From positions 1 to 64,000 of the forward strand of contig NZ_JALEGS010000014.1 of NCBI RefSeq assembly GCF_022763345.1: a stretch of 64,000 nucleotides of DNA, written 5' to 3'. Shown one piece after another: positions 26,205 through 35,300 of the stretch. The notes under the pieces are model-generated. The model had not been told where the DNA came from and did no database searches. It saw nothing but the letters and a program-made list of their open reading frames with translations. This DNA is from Phaeodactylibacter sp. (GTDB lineage: Bacteria > Bacteroidota > Bacteroidia > Chitinophagales > Saprospiraceae). The position numbers and the translations under genes were made by a program. The first letter of the stretch is position 1, and each line of letters starts with the position of its first letter.

Positions 26205-29200
26205 ATGCCTATTTCCTACTTTTTCCACTTTTCGATCTTACTGACCCATTTCTGCTTTTCTTCTCCATCCAATGGTACCGTTAGCTACGTTGATGCCGAT
26301 GCCACCGGCAATAATGACGGTTCATCCTGGAACGATGCTTACCAAAGGCTGGAAAATGCCATCGCTGCTGCTAGCCCTGGGGATACCTTATGGATAGCAC
26401 AGGGAACGTACAAGCCTGCGTTTGATGGTGACCGGTCTGTCAGTTTCCATATTGAAAAGCCGCTGGCGCTCTACGGCGGCTTTCAGGGCAACGAAACCAC
26501 ACTCCTGGAGAGGGACCCTGCAAATTTCATTACGCTATTAAGTGGAGACATTGGCCTGGAAGGCGACTCCCTGGATAACAGCTATCGAATCCTGACCATC
26601 GAAAACACCAACGCCCCCGTAACACTGGACGGACTAAGTATAGCCCATGCTGTCAACAATGCCAATACCAACAATCTGGTCGAACAAAGTGCAGCAGGAA
26701 TCCTTGTGGTCAACGCAGAAGTACAGGCGTATGGCCTGCAAGTACACCATAATACGGCACGATACGGAGGTGGTCTGGCAGCTTGGTCCGGAACTAAATG
26801 GAAAGCCAGCCATTGTCGTTTCCATCAAAACCGTGCCTACGCCTTTTCAGATCGATGCGGAGGAGCAGCCTACGCTATAGACCCCAACGTACAAATGGAC
26901 TGGCTCAACTGTGGCTTTGTGAGCAACCGGGCCAGTAACACAAGCGCTAGCGGAGGAGGTGCAGTTGCGGGCGTACAGCAAGCGACCTTTACCCAGTGCT
27001 ACTTTAGCCAAAACCAGTCTGAGTTTGGAGCGGCCGTATCTGGTGCAAAAGCTACTTTTTATCATTGTGCCTTCTGGGGCCATCCTTCTGCCCAGGGTAC
27101 ACTCTTTGACGGGCAATACACGGTCAATAATTCCATTTTCTGGTTTTCATTTTTCAATGAGCCTGCCGCCAGCGCAACGGCTACTTTCAATCATTGCATG
27201 CTAGACGTGACGGACTGCCCACCAGGCACAGATTGTAACGGCTGCATCTATAATCAGAATCCTTATTTTATTGACCCGCTGGAAGAAGATTTCCGGGTTC
27301 CCTTATGTGCGCCATCGGTTGATCAGGGTAGTGCTGCTAACTTACCCGATGACCTGGAGACTGACCTTGGAGGGCTGCCCAGGGTTATTGATGGCACTCC
27401 TGATATAGGGCCTCACGAGTTCCTTGATCCAGACCCTGGCATTCCCGGTACGCATGTGATCAATACACGGGGAGACCGTTACTCCAGAAGTTTTGCCGGT
27501 GCAATCATCTGTGCAAATCAACACCCCGGCCCTGATACCATACGATTCCAGCTGATACCCAATGCCCAAAATGTCATTTCCCCAAAGTACAACCTTCCTC
27601 CAGTGTTGGACACCGCTACGGTTATTGATGCAACAGATCAGTACGAGGTCGGAGAAATCATTATTGACGGCAGTGCGGGGATGGTTTTAGAAAACATCCT
27701 TCCTGGTGGCGGTTTGCGCCTGTTCAACAAGCAGCAGAAAGTTTACGGCCTGGATATACGGAACTTCTCTTCTTTTGGATTAAGCCTGGAGCGGGATTCT
27801 GAATCTGCTCAAATTGGACTGCCGGGCAAGCCTAATGTGTTCTTCAACAACGGAACCCATATCCAGGTAGCAGGCCACCAACATACTATTCAGAGCAACT
27901 ATCTGGGCTGTACGCCGGAAGGCGAGATGCAAACAACAGGAAACAGAGGCATTGCAATTGGCTCATACAGTAATCTTCCCCATACTACTACAGACCTGAC
28001 CATCGGCGGATCGCGCGCCCTGGGTGAAGGCAATATTATTGGAAATTGCAGTACTGCGGCCATTTACTCCGGTGCCAATGAAAACAACAATACCACTGAT
28101 ACGATAGTATTTGGAGCTGTCATCGCCGGCAACACGATTGGTTGGCACCCGATTCTTGAAACAGCTATGCCAAACCAGTCTGGGGTTTGGATTTACCACT
28201 CTACTTTTCCGGGCGCTCCAAATTCAGAACTATATTCTGAGCAGATTACGATTGGCGGGCCCGATGCCGATCGTGGAAATATCATTGCCCACAGTGATGG
28301 CACAGCTGTTTTTCTGGAAGATGACGGTGTGAGAGTGAGTATGCGGCGCAATCGTTTCTTTTGCAATGAAAATGGCATAGTGTTTTTAGAATCTCCTAAT
28401 TTCCAGAAAGCCCCACCGGTGATCCAGGAAGCCGATATTTTCCATATATCCGGTACGAGCTTACCGGGTGACACCGTAGAGGTTCTCATGAACGACACGA
28501 CAAGTTGCCCTACGGCTGGCTGCCAGGGGAGCATATTCCTGGGTGAAGTCATAGCAGATGATAACGGTGAATGGGACCTCGGTTCCTTCCCTTTCCCACT
28601 GTTTGGCGGAGAACAGGTGACAGCAATAGCCACCAATAACCATCCGGTAAGTTCACCCTTTGCAGCATGCAAGACCGTGATTTGTCCGGAAAGCTTTGCC
28701 GATCTGAACGCAACACGCTGTGCCAATGACAGCCTCGTTCTCCAAGACCAGGTTTTTACGGTTGACCACCCTTCCGGAGAGGTGGTTTTAGTGGACAGCA
28801 GTGCCATTGGGTGTGATTCCATTATTTCCGTAAATATTAATTTCCTACCTCTTGGAGTTGGCAACTTTTCAGGTACTTATTGCTCTAATGAATCTATTTC
28901 CATCGGCAATACCACCTTTGATACTGATTTCCCGGAAGGCACCGCTCTAATTGCCGGCGCATCGGCCAACAGTTGTGACTCACTTGTAGAGGTATCCCTG
29001 ACTTTTCTCGAAGCCCCGGTTACGTCCGCCGTCGCAGAAATATGCCCGGGTGATACGCTGGTTTTTGGCAGCTATCTTATTAGCACTTCCGGTACGTTCA
29101 CCGATACGCTAACCGCCATTAATGGGTGCGATAGCCTGAGTCAATTAGTAGTGACGGTTCTCAATCAGCCCATTACCCAATTAGAGGCCTTTGCCTGCCC

Positions 29201-30122
29201 GGGTGAGTCTTTTGTTTTTCAGGACAGTGTGCTCACGGAACCCGGAGTTTATACTTTCAGCGCGCCCGGAGCCAACGGTTGTGACAGTATCCTGCTACTG
29301 GATTTTCAACTCCTGGAGTCTTACGAAATCACGGAACAGGCAACACTGTGCACTGGCGACAGTTTGATTTTTTGCAATACTTTGGTGACTACTCCGGGGA
29401 CTTACTTCTGCGAACTGATCTCTACAGAGGGCTGCGACTCTACCACCGTCCTGGAGGTACAGGAAGCTTTTCCTCAGGCTACATCGATTGACACCCTACT
29501 TTGCGCCGGGCAACCCCTCAATATCGCAGGAAATACTTTTCAAGATCCGGGACAATACGAAGTTCCCCTAATGTCAGCCGAAGGCTGTGACAGTATTCTA
29601 CAGATCACACTGGCCTTCGCTGAGCCTGCTGTGCCTGAAGTTGAAGTCCTTCCCGATTTTGGTGGGGGCACCGGCAGTGTTCATCCTATACTCAGCGATA
29701 GCACCCTCAATTTCAGCTGGGAAGATGGCGCTGAGGATCTGGAGCGGTCCAACCTCGACAGCGGCACCTACATTCTGTTATTAGAGGATACCCTGGGCTG
29801 TGTGTGGGAATGGCCAATAGAGGTCCCATCAGGTATGTTCAAATTTGCTGTACCCAACACCTTCACTCCTAATGGAGATGGGCAAAATGACACTTTCGCC
29901 CCCCTTACAAATACAGATCAGTACCAATTGGAACAATTTGAAATCTACAACCGATGGGGACAGCTCGTCTTCAAGTCTTCCCCGGGAGAAAACAGCTGGG
30001 ATGGCACTTATCAATCTAAGCCGCAGCCTTCAGAAGTCTATTACTACCAAATTCAAATCCGTCCTAATGCCAGTACGGGAGCTCCTGTCACATTGCGTGG
30101 TGATGTAACACTGATCCGCTAA
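26205..30122 (+). CDS. Beta-helix surface protein with Cys-repeat region, type B T9SS cargo
   Basis: 1305 residues from the ATG at 26205; a TTG start at 26127 only adds residues before the signal peptide (MPISYFFHFSILLTHFCFSS). The N-terminal 600 residues are right-handed beta-helix-like and begin YVDADATGNNDGSSWNDAYQ, a typical start of choice-of-anchor Q/polymorphic outer-membrane-type proteins. A second helix-like part has IGGPDADRGNIIAHS. From about residue 850 six or so Cys repeats follow (CPGDTLVFGSYLISTSG, then NGCDSL), related to those at 1-1419. The C-terminal domain has VPNTFTPNGDGQNDTF, YNRWGQLVF and GDVTLIR. Surface adhesion or matrix role is inferred. Confidence 0.87.
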   Translation: MPISYFFHFSILLTHFCFSSPSNGTVSYVDADATGNNDGSSWNDAYQRLENAIAAASPGDTLWIAQGTYKPAFDGDRSVSFHIEKPLALYGGFQGNETTLLERDPANFITLLSGDIGLEGDSLDNSYRILTIENTNAPVTLDGLSIAHAVNNANTNNLVEQSAAGILVVNAEVQAYGLQVHHNTARYGGGLAAWSGTKWKASHCRFHQNRAYAFSDRCGGAAYAIDPNVQMDWLNCGFVSNRASNTSASGGGAVAGVQQATFTQCYFSQNQSEFGAAVSGAKATFYHCAFWGHPSAQGTLFDGQYTVNNSIFWFSFFNEPAASATATFNHCMLDVTDCPPGTDCNGCIYNQNPYFIDPLEEDFRVPLCAPSVDQGSAANLPDDLETDLGGLPRVIDGTPDIGPHEFLDPDPGIPGTHVINTRGDRYSRSFAGAIICANQHPGPDTIRFQLIPNAQNVISPKYNLPPVLDTATVIDATDQYEVGEIIIDGSAGMVLENILPGGGLRLFNKQQKVYGLDIRNFSSFGLSLERDSESAQIGLPGKPNVFFNNGTHIQVAGHQHTIQSNYLGCTPEGEMQTTGNRGIAIGSYSNLPHTTTDLTIGGSRALGEGNIIGNCSTAAIYSGANENNNTTDTIVFGAVIAGNTIGWHPILETAMPNQSGVWIYHSTFPGAPNSELYSEQITIGGPDADRGNIIAHSDGTAVFLEDDGVRVSMRRNRFFCNENGIVFLESPNFQKAPPVIQEADIFHISGTSLPGDTVEVLMNDTTSCPTAGCQGSIFLGEVIADDNGEWDLGSFPFPLFGGEQVTAIATNNHPVSSPFAACKTVICPESFADLNATRCANDSLVLQDQVFTVDHPSGEVVLVDSSAIGCDSIISVNINFLPLGVGNFSGTYCSNESISIGNTTFDTDFPEGTALIAGASANSCDSLVEVSLTFLEAPVTSAVAEICPGDTLVFGSYLISTSGTFTDTLTAINGCDSLSQLVVTVLNQPITQLEAFACPGESFVFQDSVLTEPGVYTFSAPGANGCDSILLLDFQLLESYEITEQATLCTGDSLIFCNTLVTTPGTYFCELISTEGCDSTTVLEVQEAFPQATSIDTLLCAGQPLNIAGNTFQDPGQYEVPLMSAEGCDSILQITLAFAEPAVPEVEVLPDFGGGTGSVHPILSDSTLNFSWEDGAEDLERSNLDSGTYILLLEDTLGCVWEWPIEVPSGMFKFAVPNTFTPNGDGQNDTFAPLTNTDQYQLEQFEIYNRWGQLVFKSSPGENSWDGTYQSKPQPSEVYYYQIQIRPNASTGAPVTLRGDVTLIR

Positions 30123-30150
30123 GCCTGATTCTGATTAGCGGGCTTCCTTT
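30122..30150 (+). terminator. Weak hairpin after beta-helix gene
   Basis: AAGCC / GGCTT arms are followed by CCTTTTC. The stem is short, so the terminator call is tentative. Confidence 0.35.
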
Positions 30151-30205
30151 TCGGGCTTAGAGACCATTAGAAATTTAGAACAGGAGCTCACAATTTATTT
30201 TTCCT

Positions 30206-30213
30206 TACATTTG
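30206..30213 (+). promoter_or_regulatory. -7 promoter box for the MoxR operon
   Basis: TACATTTG matches TAnnTTTG exactly, 64 bp before the ATG at 30278, in an AT-rich stretch. No good -33 box is visible. Confidence 0.45.
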
Positions 30214-30277
30214 AAAAGTAATTGCTCCAACCAAGGGGCGATACAAAGCGGCACCATACAAACACTAAAAACCCTGC

Positions 30278-31357
30278 ATGCGTTACAGCCCTGAAGAAAT
30301 CGAAGGTTTCGAGGGCCAGCTGGATTTGCTGGTCCGGAAGCTCAACTTCATGAAAAGTGAGCTGGGGCGCACTATTGACCCAAACGCTAAGTTTGCCATC
30401 ACGGAAGAAATCACACAGCTGGAAGGGCAAATCTCTGATCTCAAAGGCAAACTCAGCGCTGCTCATGGCCTGCCCGTTGCAGATCAAAAGGAACGGCTGG
30501 CTGAGGCTATCCGTCAGCTCAATATGGATGAGGAAGAGGAAATCGGGCTGCTTCACCTCGTGAATTGCGACCGTCATCAGATGGTGGACAAATTCTGGAA
30601 TGCCTTTGACGAAAAGGAAGAAGAGCACTTTCAGTTTTACTTCATCACCGGCTGCCCCACGCAGATGCCGCCCAGTTTTGCAGAGCGTATGGTGTACGAG
30701 CTTTTGGTGGAAGAGCTCGACGGAGAAAGCGATGCCCTCCACATCCTCACCCAGGAAGATAGTGGGCGCCTCCGCATTCAGGACCTCCCGCTCGGCCGTA
30801 ATACCCGCAAAAGCCAGCAGCGCTTCAAAGCCTATGTACAGGAACGCTTTCGCTTTGCAGACACGCAGTCGTTTGATACTTTCATCGAGACCGGAGTGCC
30901 TAATCTGCCCTATGACTACGTGGCCGTCGTTTTCGAGTTGCACGAACGCAAATGGAGCAGCTTCCTGCCCGAGTACCTGGAATGGATGATCAAGACCTTT
31001 AAAAATCCGAATAAACAGGTCCCAAAATTCTTATTCTTCTTCGTGTTTTATGTCGATGGACAGCACCTCGGCGGGCTTAAAAGTGAACAGAAGTCCATAC
31101 TCACCGCCCTGAGCGAGCTGACCGTCCGCCATGAGACCACCCTGCTCACGCCTCTGCTGCCCGTTGAAGACGGCGACCTGAGCGCCTGGCTGATGGACCT
31201 TGGGGAACGCAACCCCAATCAGGTACAATCGGTAATCGATGCCATGGTAGCCGGGCTAAGGGAAGAAGACCAGCTGCTGTTTCGAGACAAGCAGCAGTTC
31301 AACATGAAAGATATCGAAGAGCTTCAGGCTCTGATTTATAACATTGCAAACGAATAG
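30278..31357 (+). CDS. iSTAND-like regulator, first gene of MoxR-vWA operon
   Basis: 359 residues, cytoplasmic, no signal. Residues 1-80 are helical and charged (EGFEGQLDLLVRKLNFMKSE, KFAITEEITQLEGQISDLK), like the small effector-associated domains of Bacteroidota. Residues about 90-330 resemble the inactive STAND (iSTAND) domain: LLHLVNCDRHQMVDKFW, FQFYFITGCPTQMPPSFAERM, and YVAVVFELHERKWSSFLPEYLEWM. I see no Walker A motif, consistent with an inactive NTPase. Such proteins are known beside MoxR and vWA genes in ternary conflict-type systems, where they are thought to sense or relay a signal. It is 3 bp from the MoxR gene, so co-translated. The assignment rests on pattern and context. Confidence 0.6.
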   Translation: MRYSPEEIEGFEGQLDLLVRKLNFMKSELGRTIDPNAKFAITEEITQLEGQISDLKGKLSAAHGLPVADQKERLAEAIRQLNMDEEEEIGLLHLVNCDRHQMVDKFWNAFDEKEEEHFQFYFITGCPTQMPPSFAERMVYELLVEELDGESDALHILTQEDSGRLRIQDLPLGRNTRKSQQRFKAYVQERFRFADTQSFDTFIETGVPNLPYDYVAVVFELHERKWSSFLPEYLEWMIKTFKNPNKQVPKFLFFFVFYVDGQHLGGLKSEQKSILTALSELTVRHETTLLTPLLPVEDGDLSAWLMDLGERNPNQVQSVIDAMVAGLREEDQLLFRDKQQFNMKDIEELQALIYNIANE

Positions 31358-31360
31358 GCT

Positions 31361-32302
31361 ATGAGTTTCCATCTTTACGGTTCGGAAGGGCAAAAGGCAC
31401 TACCGCCCATAACCCTTAACGAACGGATCAACGACCCGGCTTTATACCTGCCTGCACCCGGACTGGTCAGTGCAGTCAATGTGGCGCTCAACCTGGGGCT
31501 CCCACTACTGCTCACCGGAGAGCCAGGCACGGGCAAGACCCAACTGGCCTATCACATCGCACACTACTTTTCCCTGGGAGAAGTTTTGGTGTTCAATGCA
31601 CAGACCACCTCCTCCGCCAAAGATCTGTTCTACCGGTATGATGCCCTGGGGCATTTTCAGCACAGCCAAACCCAATCCGAAGCACTAAGCCCTGATGAAA
31701 TCGAACGCCGGTATGTTCGGTACCAAGCATTGGGTGCAGCCATCCGGAGCGAACAACGCCGCCTCGTGCTAATCGACGAGATAGACAAGGCACCGCGCGA
31801 CCTGCCCAACGACATACTCGCCGCCCTGGAACGCCTGGAATTCGATGTGCCGGAGATCGATAAAAGTTATGCCACGAGCAAAGACAACCGCCCTATCATC
31901 ATCATGACCTCCAATTCGGAGAAAAACCTGCCGGAACCCTTCCTGCGCCGGGTCGCCTTTTACCACATCGACTTTCCTACGGCCCAGGAATTGCTCCACA
32001 TTCTCCAGCGAAAGGTCGAAGGGTATCAGGGCTCGGAGGGTGAAGTCAAGCTGCAGGCTATTATTGACCACTTTGAGCACATCCGCTCGCGCACATCGGT
32101 CAAATTGCGGAAAGACCCTGCTACAGCAGAACTGATACAGTGGTCGGCACTGCTGCATAAACTAGGCTTCGAAGTCCGGCAGCTCAGCGACCCGGGCAGC
32201 CTTTCAGAAAAAGCCCGTGCCGACCTGAAGCTCTCTTACTGTGTGCTGGCCAAAAACAAGGATGACCTGGACCAATTGTACCGCATGATTGATCAAGCAT
32301 AA
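31361..32302 (+). CDS. MoxR-family AAA+ ATPase
   Basis: 313 residues. Walker A TGEPGTGKT (52-60), Walker B LVLIDEID (135-142), sensor-1 Asn in IIIMTSNSEKNLPEPFLRR (N185) with arginine-finger candidates R196/R197. The order and the FNAQTTSSAKDLFYRYD segment match the MoxR branch. MoxR ATPases act as chaperone-like remodellers of a vWA-domain partner. The partner is encoded 2 bp downstream. Cytoplasmic. High confidence in family; the process it drives is inferred. Confidence 0.88.
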   Translation: MSFHLYGSEGQKALPPITLNERINDPALYLPAPGLVSAVNVALNLGLPLLLTGEPGTGKTQLAYHIAHYFSLGEVLVFNAQTTSSAKDLFYRYDALGHFQHSQTQSEALSPDEIERRYVRYQALGAAIRSEQRRLVLIDEIDKAPRDLPNDILAALERLEFDVPEIDKSYATSKDNRPIIIMTSNSEKNLPEPFLRRVAFYHIDFPTAQELLHILQRKVEGYQGSEGEVKLQAIIDHFEHIRSRTSVKLRKDPATAELIQWSALLHKLGFEVRQLSDPGSLSEKARADLKLSYCVLAKNKDDLDQLYRMIDQA

Positions 32303-32304
32303 GC

Positions 32305-35300
32305 ATGGAGAGGGGATTCACATATCGCCTGGTTGCCGACCTGATACAGGCCCTGGAGACAGAAGGGTACCAAATCGGGACCGGACAGTACCTTCGGGTG
32401 CAGGAATTGCTGCATCAGTTGCCCGATGGCATGCCCGCTGAGGAATTGATGTACGCCCTTAGCCCTCTCTTTGTGCAAACCTCACAGCAACAAGATCAAT
32501 TTTACCGGCTTTTTCAACAGGCCCGGGACCGGACGGAAGCCTATTTCCATGCGATTGACCAAACCCAGGATACAGCAGAGGCTATCCCGCTGCTCCAACG
32601 GCGCCCCCGAAAGCTGCAATGGCTTCTCGTGGCATTGGCCTTCCTCTTGATTGTGCCTCCGATTATCGTTATCGGGCTGCACTACCTAAAGGAGCGTACG
32701 CGGCCGTATGAGCGCACCTTCACCGTCAATGCCGGAGCATCTGCCAATAGTTGTGTCCCAGACTCCATTCTTCAGGAACACATTGGAAGCATTGACACCT
32801 TTGAGGTCGTCTACGCAGGACGGAAGGGACAGGCACTGGGCAGCTTTATGCTCGACCGCAACTGCCTGGAATACATCGCCCGCGACTCGGTGAGCGGACA
32901 AGACTCTATTCTTATCCGCTACCTAAACGGGGACCTCGAACTACTGGTCAATTTCCGGCCGGTCATAGAAGGCTATGCCGTTACGCCACCAACTCCTGAT
33001 AAAAAAGAGCCTAAAAAACCTACTAATCCTAAATCAGAGCCCACCACTACTGTCGCCCGCTCGGGATGGAGCACCGTCAGTCCTCCTTTCGACCATGACC
33101 TGTTTGCCTACAGCATAGAAGCCCCAAGCAAGCTGCAGCAGTTGCTGGCACGATATGAAGACCTCATTCGCCTGGGCGGTTACATTTTGGCCTATGCCTT
33201 TCTGGTGGCACTGTTGCTCTACCGGTTCAGGCGCCGGCAAAGTGAGCGAATAGCCCTGGACAGTGACAAGCCGCCCTATGTATGGCATATTCGCATCCCA
33301 GAGGTAGAGCACTTGCAATTTGGGCCGGCGTTCCAGCGGCTCCTGAACCGCCTGCGGCAGCGGACACGGGGCGGTGCCTATCAACTCGATGTGCCCGGTA
33401 CAATTCGGGCCACCATCCAGAAAGCAGGCATGGCGGACTTTCAATACCGGCAGCAAACCCGCCCGCCGGAGTATTTGCTGCTCATTGACCAGCAATCTGC
33501 CCGCAACCACAGAGCAAGGCTGTTTGATTACATCTTCCGTACTTTCCGGGCAAACGAGGTTCTGGCAGAACGCTTCTTCTACGATGGGGATCCCAGAATA
33601 TGCTACAACAAGCAATACCCCGAAGGCATCACCCTTACCGACTTGCAACAGCAGTTTGGGTCTGCAAGGCTCTTCATCATTGGGCAGGGGCAGTCTATGC
33701 TGAACCCGATGACGGGCAAGCTCGCCCCCTGGAGTATCGTACTGGAAGGCTGGAAAAAGCGGGCGCTCTTCACTCCAAAGCCGCACGACAAATGGGGCCG
33801 GCAGGAGCGCCGCCTTGGCCAGCGCTTCACCGTCCTACCGCTGGAACTGGAAAGCCTGGAAATTCTTTTGGAGGCCCTGGAAAATGACGAAGTTCCCACA
33901 GCTGAGGTTTGGCAAAACCGGCTGGCAGGACGATTACGCCCGCCGGTTCAATTGGAAGGGCCGCTGCTCGATACCCTGAAGCACCACTATCCCCAGCCGA
34001 TACTGCAATGGATTGCTGCCTGTGCGCTTTTCCCAACTTTGCACTGGCACCTGACACTTTACCTGGGGCGCTACCTGTCTACAGCAGAAGCCTCATTGCT
34101 TACCTACACCAACATACAGGAACTCTGCAGGCTACCGTGGTTTGTAGAGGGAAGCATCCCGGATAACGCCCGCTTACAACTTACGCAGTGGCTGGAAACG
34201 GAGCACCCCACCCTGCTGCGCGCCCTCAGGACCGAACTCAATGACGTACTCCGCCGCTATGCTCCACCAGCCGGCAGCGCAGCATTTGAAGAACATCAGT
34301 TGCATACTGCACTCAATGAATACTTGTCCCTGGGGCGCTCCGCCCGCCGGGACCAGCTGAGCCAGGAAATTGCAACTCTTATGGAAGCCGGGAACCCGCT
34401 GGACGAAGTAGCAGCGGTACAGCTCAGGGCCCGGCAGCCTAAGTGGTCGGCAAAACTTTCAGACAAGTGGAAAGAACGGCTGTACTGGCAGGGGTTGCCT
34501 GCCCTTGGCTTTAAGCACCTCTGGAGGGAAATGCGTTGGTTTGTGCCAGCCTTGCTTTTTGTGGCTGGCTTCTCTCAAATGCCCTGGAATTTAAGCCTTA
34601 GCCCCTGCGAAGGCGCCTTACTGGCACTGGAGTTTGAGGGGACCAATGACTTTGTATGCCTGAATGAGCGTGCCGCCTGGCAGCTTTTTCTTGAAGCGCG
34701 TGCCCGGCAGCGGATTCAGGCAGCGCAGGATCCGGTTTCCGCAATTTCGGCCGTTAGCCGTACACTTGGCTCCAGCCGGGGGCTTTCTGTGCTTGAGGTG
34801 GGCCGGGAAGACCGAACCAGCACCACCCATCAGTGGCGATGGTATTTCCCTGAGCCTGGTACTTCCCTCAACAGCAGCTGGGGCAGAGTCTCGACTTTCG
34901 GAGACTCCTTACTGATCACCCTCGATGCTGCCCCTGGTATAGATACGCTGGACCAGGAACTCCGCGCCAACCTCGCCGTTTTGCTCTACAACAAAGGAGT
35001 AGAAATAGCCCAGCAAACGCCAGACAGCCTGTCAGAAAAGGGCTCAGCCTGTACCTACTTTGCGGCGGCCCTGGCTATTGATAGCGTCTACCTGCCCAGG
35101 GAGATCATGCAACAGTGGTGCGAAGGGCAAGCTGGATTTAGCCCGGAATGCCGAATTCTGGGCAGAAATATTGCTTTCCGCTCCCGGCCTATCAGTGATG
35201 CCAAGCTTGAAGAAATCAAGCGGCGGTTCCAAAACAACGAGGGGGATGCTGAGCTCAATACCGACTGGGCGCTCTTTCAGGCATCGGCCGGCACAAGGGC

